Below, piece by piece: positions 7,994-15,447 of a DNA stretch of 64,000 nucleotides (position 1 is the first letter of the stretch; each line of letters starts with the position of its first letter). Both the position numbers and the translations under genes were made by a program. The notes beneath the pieces are model-generated. The model searched no databases and was not told where the DNA came from. It saw nothing but the letters and a program-made list of their open reading frames with translations. The stretch is from UBA8337 sp965658615. GTDB lineage: Bacteria > Pseudomonadota > Alphaproteobacteria > RS24. The stretch spans positions 28,207 to 92,206 of the forward strand of contig CBFHSX010000002.1 of NCBI GenBank assembly GCA_965658615.1, in the 5' to 3' direction.

Positions 7994-9328
7994 TTAGACG
8001 CCGAGATCTACTTCAAGATGCGAGATCGCATTAACGAAATTGCTCGGCGCATGGGCTTGTTTACCGGTCCATTTTACATCGGGGAAGCGGTCGAGAATGC
8101 GTTTATAGGCGGTCTCGAGCTGCATATTGGCGATGCGCTGGCCGAGGCAGACATGCGCGCCGGTGCCAAACGCCAAATGATCGGCCGTGTTATTACGGTG
8201 CATATCCATCTTATCGGGATCGGCAAACACATCCGGGTCACGATTGGCCGCGCCATAATACATAATCACTTTTTCGCCGGGCAGGATTTGCTGGCCCGAA
8301 AATTCGGCTTCCGCCGTCGCCGTGCGCCGCATATACATCACCGGCGAGACAAGACGCAGCGCCTCGGGCACCATTTTTTCAACCAAAGCCGGATCGTCCA
8401 ACAGCATTTGTTTTTGGTCGTCAAATTGTGTCAGCAGACGCATTGTGCCCGAAAGCGAATTGCGCGTCGTATCATTGCCGGCAAAAATAATCAGCAACCA
8501 CGAGCCGTCCAGATAAGACTGGTCCATCGGCTCGCCATCCACCTCGGTCGTGGCAATCACCGTCAGCAAATCATCGCGCGGGTTTTTGCGCCGGTCTTCC
8601 AGCACTTTTTGCCCATAGCGGAACATTTGCCGGATATTCCAAAGAAACTTCATAATGAATAAGGGCGACACATTGGCGTTCGGGTCGGAAATAATATATT
8701 GCGCATTTTCCAGATAATGCATCCAGCGCACAATGCTGGGGCGGTCTTTTTCGTCAATGCCCAACATTTCGCAAAGCGTATACATGGGCAACCATTCGGA
8801 AAAATTCGTCACCATATCCACCTTGCCGTCATTCTTCTTGGCAATGGCTTCCATATTATCGAGCAGGCGATCCACCTCGCCCTCCACGCGGGCTTGCAAA
8901 TGCGCGATATATTGCGGCGTGAAAAACGGCCGATGCGCCATACGCAGCGGAATATGGAAGGGTTGGTCCATATTGATCATCGAATCAAGCGATGCGCCGC
9001 GCAGCCGCAAAGGCGCTTTTTGCTTGGCGCTATAGCCCATCAGAATACCGCCTTGGCCGGACGAAAAGGTTTTATTGTCGAGGTCGCAATTTTTGACATC
9101 CTCATAGCGCGAGAGCGACCAAAAGCCTGCCACATCCGTCGTCGCAGGCGGCTGCCACCATGCTACCGGCGCTTTTTCGCGCAACGTGTGAAAATATTCA
9201 TAAGGCTGGCCGTGTTCGGCAAAAGCCATAATATCCATCAGGTCAAAACCTTCAGGTGTCTCATATTTAATATGCGGCGGGCGATAGCTATTATCTTCCG
9301 GCTGAATAGTGCGTGACAGCGCTTGCAT
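7994..9328 (-). CDS. Cytochrome P450 monooxygenase
   Basis: Heme-thiolate monooxygenase, soluble bacterial type with no membrane anchor, 444 residues. The I-helix oxygen-binding motif is FAGNDTT, the K-helix ExxR motif is EALR, and the heme-binding loop is FGTGAHVCLGQR with axial Cys394. Overall it resembles bacterial CYPs acting on terpenoids, sterols or alkyl chains, but the substrate cannot be read from sequence. No ferredoxin or ferredoxin reductase gene is adjacent, so redox partners must be encoded elsewhere. Monocistronic or loosely linked to the small membrane-protein gene upstream (about 80 bases away). Confidence 0.95.
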   Translation of the reverse strand: MQALSRTIQPEDNSYRPPHIKYETPEGFDLMDIMAFAEHGQPYEYFHTLREKAPVAWWQPPATTDVAGFWSLSRYEDVKNCDLDNKTFSSGQGGILMGYSAKQKAPLRLRGASLDSMINMDQPFHIPLRMAHRPFFTPQYIAHLQARVEGEVDRLLDNMEAIAKKNDGKVDMVTNFSEWLPMYTLCEMLGIDEKDRPSIVRWMHYLENAQYIISDPNANVSPLFIMKFLWNIRQMFRYGQKVLEDRRKNPRDDLLTVIATTEVDGEPMDQSYLDGSWLLIIFAGNDTTRNSLSGTMRLLTQFDDQKQMLLDDPALVEKMVPEALRLVSPVMYMRRTATAEAEFSGQQILPGEKVIMYYGAANRDPDVFADPDKMDMHRNNTADHLAFGTGAHVCLGQRIANMQLETAYKRILDRFPDVKWTGKQAHAPSNFVNAISHLEVDLGV

Positions 9329-9409
9329 AGAACATCCTCAAAATTTCATTAACCCTTATGGATTATAGGCCAAGCCGGTGGCAGGGCAAGGGGCGGGTAG
9401 CCGCAGGGG

Positions 9410-9775
9410 CTAAAGTGCCAAAAAGCCAAGCATTGCGGTCGCGCCCATCAGATAGGCACCGGGCAGGCGGATGAGCAATTTATGACCCGAAAGGCTCAGT
9501 CCGATAAACAGGGCCGCGCCCAGCGCGTTCATGACGAGCACCGGTTGCACCGTCAAGGCCGCGCCGGGGATGAAGGCCGCATAGGCCAGCGTCGCGCCGC
9601 CGACCACCAGCATAATGGTGAACATATCCCACGACACCGTGCTCAGCGTCACAGTCGTCTCAGGCAAGCCGGCTTTGCGAATTTCGCCGAGATAAAGACG
9701 ACGCCCGTAAACGCCATGGAAAAAAGCGCCCAAAAAAGCCACAGCCGCGGCCGCGATGAAAAGCCAAAATGCCAT
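9410..9775 (-). CDS. Small integral membrane protein, unknown function
   Basis: A 121-residue hydrophobic protein with about four predicted membrane segments (AFWLFIAAAAVAFLG, DMFTIMLVVGGATLAYAAF, VLVMNALGAALFIGLSLS, LMGATAMLGFLAL) and a short charged loop containing GRRLYLGEIRKAG. ATG 9775 is chosen because GAGGGGG lies seven bases before it; the longer frame from 9832 begins with hydrophilic residues and no ribosome site. I do not recognise the family; size and topology recall small membrane proteins such as the MAPEG group, but no diagnostic motif is visible. It lies upstream of the P450 gene on the same strand, which is the only functional hint. Confidence 0.75.
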   Translation of the reverse strand: MAFWLFIAAAAVAFLGAFFHGVYGRRLYLGEIRKAGLPETTVTLSTVSWDMFTIMLVVGGATLAYAAFIPGAALTVQPVLVMNALGAALFIGLSLSGHKLLIRLPGAYLMGATAMLGFLAL

Positions 9776-9844
9776 ATCAGACCCCCTCAAATGTCCTGTG
9801 ATCGATTGTGACAAGAAATCCGCCCTTGGCAAGTTTGGTTTTGC

Positions 9845-9872
9845 TTGAAAGCGCCAAAGAAGCCGTTATAAA
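9845..9872 (+). promoter_or_regulatory. Sigma-70-type promoter upstream of tRNA-Ser
   Basis: TTGAAA (9845-9850), a 16-base spacer, then TATAAA (9867-9872). The predicted start falls at about 9879, exactly where the duplicated tRNA 5' fragment begins, and about 94 bases before the intact tRNA. Confidence 0.65.
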
Positions 9873-9878
9873 TGCCGT

Positions 9879-9986
9879 CGCAGGAGAGGTGCCGGACGCT
9901 ATAAGCACTTATCGAGCGAAAGCGAGATTTAGTGCGCCTAGCGCAAAAATGTCCGATACTTTTTTACCCGCAGGAGAGGTGCCGGA
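9879..9986 (+). repeat. 18-bp direct repeat: duplicate of the tRNA-Ser 5' end
   Basis: CGCAGGAGAGGTGCCGGA occurs at 9879-9896 and again at 9969-9986; the second copy covers the first 14 bases of the intact tRNA plus 4 bases of its leader. The copies are 90 bases apart. The first copy sits directly behind the promoter and is followed by a palindrome related to the one found 3' of the intact tRNA. The simplest reading is the stump of a deleted tandem tRNA-Ser copy; duplication on insertion of a small palindromic element is the alternative. Confidence 0.85.
9901..9939. repeat. Palindromic element, copy 1
   Basis: ATAAGCAC (9901-9908) and GTGCGCCT (9932-9939) frame a stem: GCACT at 9905-9909 pairs with AGTGC at 9931-9935, with inner ATC/GAT and GC/GC pairs closed by a GAAA loop. 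The same framing octamers recur 3' of the tRNA around a different inner stem. Confidence 0.6.
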
Positions 9987-10059
9987 GTGGTTGAACGGGG
10001 CGGTCTCGAAAACCGTTGTGCGCGCAAGCGTACCGAGGGTTCGAATCCCTCTCTCTCCG
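9973..10059 (+). tRNA. tRNA-Ser (anticodon CGA)
   Basis: Reads UCG serine codons. The acceptor arm GGAGAGG pairs with TCTCTCC (10052-10058, one G-T pair); the discriminator is G10059. The anticodon stem GCGGT/ACCGT closes the loop CTCGAAA with anticodon CGA at 10007-10009. A long variable arm, typical of tRNA-Ser, precedes the T arm GAGGG-TTCGAAT-CCCTC. The gene does not encode CCA (CCG follows), so the end must be added after transcription. Short open frames on both strands across it are artefacts of the tRNA. Confidence 0.97.
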
Positions 10060-10062
10060 CCG

Positions 10063-10160
10063 GTATAAGCACCTGCCAGCTTGCTGGCTTTGGTGCGCCT
10101 TCCGCCAGCGCAGTGAGCCAAGCGAACGCAGTCGGCCTGTATAAGCACCTGCCAGCTTGC
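10063..10160. repeat. Palindromic element copies 2 and 3, 3' of tRNA-Ser
   Basis: Copy 2: GCACC-T-GCCAGC (10069-10080), TT loop, GCTGGC-TTT-GGTGC (10083-10096), a strong hairpin framed by ATAAGCAC and GTGCGCCT. A 22-base segment starting GTATAAGCACC at 10063-10084 recurs exactly at 10139-10160, but there only the left half of the palindrome is kept. Copy 2 may act as the tRNA terminator or processing stem, although no T run follows. Confidence 0.75.
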
Positions 10161-10219
10161 CCCCACTTGCCCTCGGAAACGGAGTTGTCTAACCTATCCA
10201 CAAAAATAGGGGTGCGACC

Positions 10220-11110
10220 ATGCAAGATTTCACAGATAAAGTCGCGGTTATTACAGGCGGGGCCAATGGTATCGGCTTCGATATTGCGAAGGCTTTGACC
10301 ACCGAAGGGGCGCATGTCGTGATTGCCGATCTCGCGCAGAGCGAATGTGATGCGGCGGCCGACCAAATTGCGTCGCAAGGCGGAACTGCCATGGCGCATA
10401 AATGCGATGTCACGCAAGAAAGTGAAATTGCGGACTTAGCCGACGCAGCATGGGAACGCTTCGGCCATGTCGATTTGTTGTTCAATAATGCCGGTGTCGG
10501 TGCCGGGGTGACACCGGCGGTAAAGATGAGCGATGCAGATTTGCGTTGGATTTTTGAAGTAAATTTTTTCGGCAATTGGAATGCCTGTATGCATTTCACT
10601 CGCCGTTTCATCGAGCAAGGCTCTGAGGCGCATATTTGCAATACGGCTTCAGAAAATTCGATCGGCTGGCCGACCCCCTATATGGCCGGCTATAACGCCT
10701 CAAAAGCTGCTGTTCTTGGCTATACCGGCATGTTGCGCATGGAATTGCCCGACCATGTCAGCATCTCGCTTTTGTGCCCCGGCTGGACGCAGACCGATAT
10801 TGGACGCTCGGGCACGCGGCGGCAGGAGAAATTTGGCGGGCCGAAACCGGCCGGCCCGAGCTTTCCCACCGAGGGCGAGATAACCCCCTATCCGGTCGAT
10901 ACGGTTGGCAAGCACACGCTGGCGCAGATTAAAGAAGGGGCATTTTATATTTTTCCGCATTACGCAGCGCGGCATTTGGCTGAGGAACGTAATGATGAAA
11001 TTATCACGGCGTTTGATGCGCAAACAACGCACACAGCCGATTGGAAGAAACACGATACTCGGTCGTTTTTTGAGGCGATGCAGGCGGCGCGACGCGCCAA
11101 AAAGGATTAA
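10220..11110 (+). CDS. Short-chain dehydrogenase/reductase
   Basis: NAD(P)-dependent oxidoreductase of the classical SDR family, 296 residues. Rossmann motif TGGANGIG at 12-19, NNAG at 89-92, catalytic Ser144, and YxxxK as Tyr158/Lys162 (YNASK). After LLCPGWTQTDI the C-terminal part is longer than the 250-residue classical core, as in SDRs annotated as oxidoreductases of bulky alcohols or ketones. ATG 10220 follows AGGGGTG at good distance. The substrate is unknown. The stop codon overlaps the stop of the convergent TPR gene by three bases. Confidence 0.9.
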   Translation: MQDFTDKVAVITGGANGIGFDIAKALTTEGAHVVIADLAQSECDAAADQIASQGGTAMAHKCDVTQESEIADLADAAWERFGHVDLLFNNAGVGAGVTPAVKMSDADLRWIFEVNFFGNWNACMHFTRRFIEQGSEAHICNTASENSIGWPTPYMAGYNASKAAVLGYTGMLRMELPDHVSISLLCPGWTQTDIGRSGTRRQEKFGGPKPAGPSFPTEGEITPYPVDTVGKHTLAQIKEGAFYIFPHYAARHLAEERNDEIITAFDAQTTHTADWKKHDTRSFFEAMQAARRAKKD

Positions 11111-12402
11111 CCGTCGGCCTGCTCTTCTTCACGTTTTTTCTCTGCCAGGCGGCGTTCAATAGAGCGAATCCAGCGAAACGCATCCTTGGCAATATCGTCA
11201 TCATCACCGGCTTTGCGGAAGGCTTTAATGGCGGCTTCATATTTTTCAATCCGCGCGCGCGCAATGCCGAGCAACAAATACGTATTGGCCTCATCTTCAA
11301 GGCCACCTTTTTTCAGGGCTTTTTCCAGCGCGCTTTCGGCTTTGCCCCATTCTTCATCCTGCAAATAGGATTGGGCCAATTGCTCGTAAAACTTGCCCTT
11401 ATCGGATTTCTCAGCCGCTATGGTCAGCGGTGGGATAGATTTCGACCATTCGCGCGAATGCATATAAGCCTGCGCCAGCAATTCGTAATTTTTCTCAGTC
11501 TTCTCAATCGAGCCATCATCCATGCCCGTTTGCAAGATCTCAGCCGCTTTAATCGGCACATCATGATAAAGATAGAGCTGCGCCATGCTGGCCAGCTCTT
11601 TTGACGAGGTCAGCATGCCCTGCGTATGCATGGCGCGCTGCGACACAAAGGCCAAATCTTCTTCATTCACCTCATAATAAATCGCCGTCAGCTGCTGCCA
11701 GAACACTTTAACGCCGGGCCAACGCTCGGCCGCATCCTCTAATATGGGCCGCGCCTCTTTGTAGCGGTCTTCTTGCAACAGAACGGCCAGCAGCACGCGC
11801 ACCCAGGTTTGCTTCGGCTCTTCGACCAAGCTCAGCGCTTTGCGCACATCGCGTTCGGCCTCAGCATATTCTTCCAGCAGCAAATGCACTTGCGATTTAA
11901 AGCCATACACATCGGCCGGCACATCGCCCTCAAAATTGGCGAACCAACGCTCCAGCAATTGCAGCGATTTACGCGGCTGGTCATCGGCTAAGCTCAATTG
12001 GGCCAAATTATAAGTCAGATCATTGACCACACGCGGCGGCAGATCACCCGTGGCAATGGCGCGCTCAAAAAACACCACGGTGTTTTTATAATCACCCTTG
12101 GCGGCATAAACAAAACCGGTGGTCTGAATGGCCACGGCTTTTTCATAGGGCTTGAAGCGCTCGCCATTTATGACGTTTTGCAGCGGCAGCAGCGCTTCGT
12201 CATATTTTTCTTCGGACATCAGATTTTGCGCTTCTTCAATGCGCGCAAACGCTGCCTTGCCCAAAACTTCAGAGCGGCGCGTTTTCGGTTTTTTCTTTTT
12301 TTCTTCCTTGGCGGCTTGCGCTTCAGCCATATGCCATTGCGCCGGCCCGACGGGCAGCGCAAAAAGACCTGTGGCAATCAGAAATACGGCAAGTTTTTTC
12401 AT
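11107..12402 (-). CDS. Periplasmic TPR protein of the TonB2-type operon
   Basis: A 431-residue protein with an N-terminal signal peptide (MKKLAVFLIATGLFALPVG..., cleavage probably near AEAQA), a Lys-rich patch, then helical repeats over most of its length; TPR-like stretches include EEKYDEALLPLQNVI, YKNTVVFFERAI, WGKAESALEKALKKG and YEAAIKAFRKAG. Last gene of the six-gene TonB operon; TPR proteins often close TonB2/TtpC clusters and are thought to assist the transport complex, though the mechanism is not settled. A 24-base gap separates it from tonB. Confidence 0.88.
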   Translation of the reverse strand: MKKLAVFLIATGLFALPVGPAQWHMAEAQAAKEEKKKKPKTRRSEVLGKAAFARIEEAQNLMSEEKYDEALLPLQNVINGERFKPYEKAVAIQTTGFVYAAKGDYKNTVVFFERAIATGDLPPRVVNDLTYNLAQLSLADDQPRKSLQLLERWFANFEGDVPADVYGFKSQVHLLLEEYAEAERDVRKALSLVEEPKQTWVRVLLAVLLQEDRYKEARPILEDAAERWPGVKVFWQQLTAIYYEVNEEDLAFVSQRAMHTQGMLTSSKELASMAQLYLYHDVPIKAAEILQTGMDDGSIEKTEKNYELLAQAYMHSREWSKSIPPLTIAAEKSDKGKFYEQLAQSYLQDEEWGKAESALEKALKKGGLEDEANTYLLLGIARARIEKYEAAIKAFRKAGDDDDIAKDAFRWIRSIERRLAEKKREEEQADG

Positions 12403-12426
12403 CGCTTCATATCCTTTTGCATCAGC

Positions 12427-13044
12427 CTATTTGGCGATCTGGAAACTGACCATTTGACGAACGCCATAGCGGATCGCCGGTTTACCGTTTTCAACCATTG
12501 GACGGTATTTCCATTTTTTTACGGCATTAATCGCCGAGCGGTCAAATGTGCCCTTCGGGTCGCTATCGATCACCACCGGATCCATAGCTTGGCCGATTTC
12601 GTCAATGGCGAATTCCAGCAGCACCCAGCCCTCAATACCGCGCGACAGGGCGCGGCTCGGATAGCGCGGCAATACACGCACAATGGCCAGCGCATCGCCA
12701 TCCACCGGCGCGTCCAAATTCATGCCGGCCATATCAAAGCCGCTCAAATCGGCGCTCATCGAGGCTTTATCGACATTCGGGCGCGAGGTTTGCGTCAGCT
12801 TGGGCGGCGGCGGTGGCTCGTCAGGCTGTTGCTGGCTCGGGCGTTTCAGCGCCCGGTCTTTTGTGTTCATTTCTTCGTCGCGCTCGACGCGGACAAAATC
12901 AATGCCGATCGATTCAAGCTCTTTTTCGATCTCGTAATCCTGCCCCGTCACCAGCACCTTCATGGTCAAAAACAGCGCCATCGTCGTGATGACGGCGAGA
13001 CCCGAAGAAGCGACAAGGCGCATATGGACCGGCAGATTGCGCAT
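12427..13044 (-). CDS. tonB: TonB energy-transducing protein (TonB2 type)
   Basis: Links the inner-membrane proton-driven motor to outer-membrane receptors. In 205 residues there is one N-terminal membrane anchor (SSGLAVITTMALFLTMKVL, about 13-31), a short periplasmic linker with a proline run (DEPPPPPKL), and a C-terminal TonB domain (RVLPRYPSRALSRGIEGWV, NAVKKWKYRPMVENGK). The short Pro region matches the compact TonB2 class rather than E. coli TonB. The start overlaps the exbD stop as TAATG. Confidence 0.93.
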   Translation of the reverse strand: MRNLPVHMRLVASSGLAVITTMALFLTMKVLVTGQDYEIEKELESIGIDFVRVERDEEMNTKDRALKRPSQQQPDEPPPPPKLTQTSRPNVDKASMSADLSGFDMAGMNLDAPVDGDALAIVRVLPRYPSRALSRGIEGWVLLEFAIDEIGQAMDPVVIDSDPKGTFDRSAINAVKKWKYRPMVENGKPAIRYGVRQMVSFQIAK

Positions 13045-13445
13045 TATTTTTCTTCCGCCGCGATAGAAATGGAACCGACGCCGGCGAGACGCACTTGGTC
13101 CATAATCTCGACCAGCGTACCGGTTTGGGCATCTTTATCGGCTTGGATAACGGCGCCGCCTTGCGGGTTTTCCGCATGCAGACGTTCGACATTGGCGCGT
13201 ACAGCCGCCAGGTCGACCTGACGGCGATTGATCCAAACTTCATTATTGTCACGAATGGCGATCAGAATACCGACACGCGATTGCTTGACCGCTGTTTCGG
13301 CATCCGGTCGCGTTACATCAATACCGCTTTCTTTCACGAAAGTGGCGGTCACAATGAAGAAAATCAGCATGATGAAGACAATGTCGAGCATTGGCGTCAT
13401 ATCGATCGCTGTATCTTCTTCCTGGCGTGAATGTCTGCGTCGCAT
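13044..13445 (-). CDS. exbD: ExbD/TolR biopolymer transport protein
   Basis: Proton-channel partner of ExbB, 133 residues: a short cytoplasmic tail, one transmembrane helix and a periplasmic domain. The proton-binding aspartate is in MTPMLDIVFIMLIFF (Asp21). The periplasmic part ends VRLAGVGSISIAAEEK as usual. Between exbB and tonB in the operon. Confidence 0.95.
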   Translation of the reverse strand: MRRRHSRQEEDTAIDMTPMLDIVFIMLIFFIVTATFVKESGIDVTRPDAETAVKQSRVGILIAIRDNNEVWINRRQVDLAAVRANVERLHAENPQGGAVIQADKDAQTGTLVEIMDQVRLAGVGSISIAAEEK

Positions 13446-13481
13446 AGTTTTCTCCTTGGGGCTTAACGCCCCGTCATGCGC

Positions 13482-14036
13482 CTAATCGGCCAATTCCAAT
13501 TCATCTTCCAATTGCTCGACCGACCATTCGGCCTTGCGTTCGAGACTATTGGTAAAAAACAGACCCGATAGCGCCACCACCATACCGGCCATGGTCGGCA
13601 GCGTGGCTTTTGAGATGCCCGACGCCATGGCGCGGGCATTGCCCGAACCGGTGACGGCCATCACATCAAACACTTCCACCATGCCGGTTACCGTGCCCAA
13701 CAGACCGAGAAACGGCGCCAAGGCAACCAATACTTTAATATAAGACAGATTGGCAGTGGCCTTGATTTTGGCGTCTGAAATAATCATCTCACGAATCCGG
13801 TGCGCCGCCCAGCTTTTATGCTCTTTGCGTGCGCCCCATTCGGCCAGCCGCTGCGCTTTCAGCGCTTTAAACTCGCCGCGGAAATAGCTGTAACGCTCAT
13901 AAATCAGGCCCCACAAAACCAGCGTGGACAGCATGATAATGACCAGCACATCGCCACCCAATTCGAGGAAGTCGCGCACACCGCGTACCGCCTCAAACGG
14001 GTTCAGAAACAGCCAGATGATATCGCTGAATTCCAT
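13482..14036 (-). CDS. exbB: ExbB/TolQ/MotA proton channel, short form
   Basis: Inner-membrane channel subunit of 184 residues with three hydrophobic segments. The family signature is LAPFLGLLGTVTGMVEVF...ASGISKATLPTMAGMVVAL. It lacks the periplasmic domain of its neighbour, so this operon has a short and a long ExbB-type protein, as TonB2/TtpC systems do. Gaps are 14 bases to the upstream gene and 36 to exbD. Confidence 0.93.
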   Translation of the reverse strand: MEFSDIIWLFLNPFEAVRGVRDFLELGGDVLVIIMLSTLVLWGLIYERYSYFRGEFKALKAQRLAEWGARKEHKSWAAHRIREMIISDAKIKATANLSYIKVLVALAPFLGLLGTVTGMVEVFDVMAVTGSGNARAMASGISKATLPTMAGMVVALSGLFFTNSLERKAEWSVEQLEDELELAD

Positions 14037-14050
14037 GCCTTACGGCTCCG

Positions 14051-15436
14051 CTATTTCTTCTCAGCATGCGCGGCAATCATACCGGCAGCCTGCTCTTCGA
14101 GAATTTGCACGATTTCACGCGAGCGTGTGGCAGCAACCGAATGCAAGAGCAGGATCGGAATCGCCACAACAAGACCCAGCACCGTGGTGATCAAGGCTTG
14201 TGAAATACCACCTGCCATCAGCTTCGGGTCTCCCGTGCCAAACAACGTAATTGCTTGGAAGGTCAGGATCATACCCGTCACCGTGCCCAACAGACCCATA
14301 AGCGGGGCCACACCGGACAGCAATTTCATCAGCGACAGGTTTTTCTCCAGCGCCGGCATTTCTTTCAAAATCGCATCATCCAGTTTCAGCTCCAGCACTT
14401 CCACATCAGCCGATTGGTTTGACTGATAGGCAGCCCAGACACGGCCCAGCGGCGAATCGCCGGCGGCTTGGCCTTCGGCCAGCTGTTTTTTCACTGTCCG
14501 CGCCGTCAGCGTCAGGCGGGTAATGCGCTCCAGCGCAACACCGACACCAAAGAAGCCGAGGATGATAATAATGTAACCGACAAGACCACCTTGATTGATA
14601 CGCTCAAACAGGGTCGGCATTTGCAAGAACAGGTTCAAAATCGCACCACGCGACGGGTCAACCGGGGCAGCAACCAATGTGCCCGGCGCGCCGTCCAACA
14701 GCGTGTCAGCCGCATCGCCGAAACGTGCCGGCGGTTGGCGACCCAAATCGGCAAAACGACCATTGCCGGCATAACGGACAAAATTGCCGTCTGCCAGAGC
14801 CGTAAACGGACCGACGCGCGTCACTTGTGCGTCGCGGATCGAGCCGTCCAGATTGACCACTTCGCCGGCGAAAGTTTTCACTTCGCCTTGCGCCGTCATT
14901 TCTTGTTGCAGGGTGAACCACAGCAATTCGAGCTGGTCCATGGCCGGCAGACCCTTGGTCTTGGCCAGAACACCCAGCGGCTCGCCACGGCCCGGCAATT
15001 CACCGGAAATGGCGCTTTCTTCAACTTGCGCTTTGGTTTCACCGGCCACTTGGCGGACAATACCGAATAATTCGCCGAACACGCCAAGGCGTTCATTCAG
15101 CAAGCCTTCAAGCTCGGCCAGTTTCAGCTCGTTTTCAGAGAAATCTTTTTCCAGACGCTCGGAGCGGGCTTCTTCGCGCTTAATGGCGTTTTGCGTGCGC
15201 GTCAGCAGGCTTTTCTGCTGGTTGCGGTTTTTGCGAAACTCCGCTTCGCGGGCGGCAAAATCAGCATTGTCGCGCACGCGGCCTTGGCGCACTTGTTCGA
15301 GCAATTGCTGCAGGGTCACTTCATCGGCGTCTGCCACTTGTGCCGCATTTTGCGCTTGCGCCGGAGCGAAAGCGGTAACACCCAGAGCCATAGCGAGGCT
15401 AAAAGCTGCGAGTTTATTGTTCATAGTCGTCAACAT
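14051..15436 (-). CDS. ttpC: TtpC-like MotA/TolQ/ExbB protein with large periplasmic domain
   Basis: About 461 residues. A signal peptide (NNKLAAFSLAMALGVTAFAPAQAQ) is followed by a helical, coiled-coil-prone periplasmic region (to about 265), then three membrane segments with the ExbB signature VAPLMGLLGTVTGMILTFQ and GGISQALITTVLGLVVAIP. This is the architecture of TtpC, needed by TonB2 systems in Vibrio. ATG 15436 is preferred because AGGGGG lies seven bases before it; the ATG at 15442 is too close to that site. Eleven bases after the DUF3450 gene. Confidence 0.9.
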   Translation of the reverse strand: MLTTMNNKLAAFSLAMALGVTAFAPAQAQNAAQVADADEVTLQQLLEQVRQGRVRDNADFAAREAEFRKNRNQQKSLLTRTQNAIKREEARSERLEKDFSENELKLAELEGLLNERLGVFGELFGIVRQVAGETKAQVEESAISGELPGRGEPLGVLAKTKGLPAMDQLELLWFTLQQEMTAQGEVKTFAGEVVNLDGSIRDAQVTRVGPFTALADGNFVRYAGNGRFADLGRQPPARFGDAADTLLDGAPGTLVAAPVDPSRGAILNLFLQMPTLFERINQGGLVGYIIIILGFFGVGVALERITRLTLTARTVKKQLAEGQAAGDSPLGRVWAAYQSNQSADVEVLELKLDDAILKEMPALEKNLSLMKLLSGVAPLMGLLGTVTGMILTFQAITLFGTGDPKLMAGGISQALITTVLGLVVAIPILLLHSVAATRSREIVQILEEQAAGMIAAHAEKK

Positions 15437-15447
15437 GGTCATGCCCC

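Noticed and set aside
9909..10417. Open frames on both strands across the tRNA-Ser and its repeats (for example with GERGIRTLG or AEREGFEPSV)
   Set aside because: They are translations of the tRNA gene and flanking palindromes, a well-known annotation artefact; no ribosome sites or family support.
7994..11110. P450 plus short-chain dehydrogenase as a biosynthetic gene cluster
   Set aside because: No scaffold-forming enzyme, different strands, and a tRNA lies between them; each looks like an independent gene.
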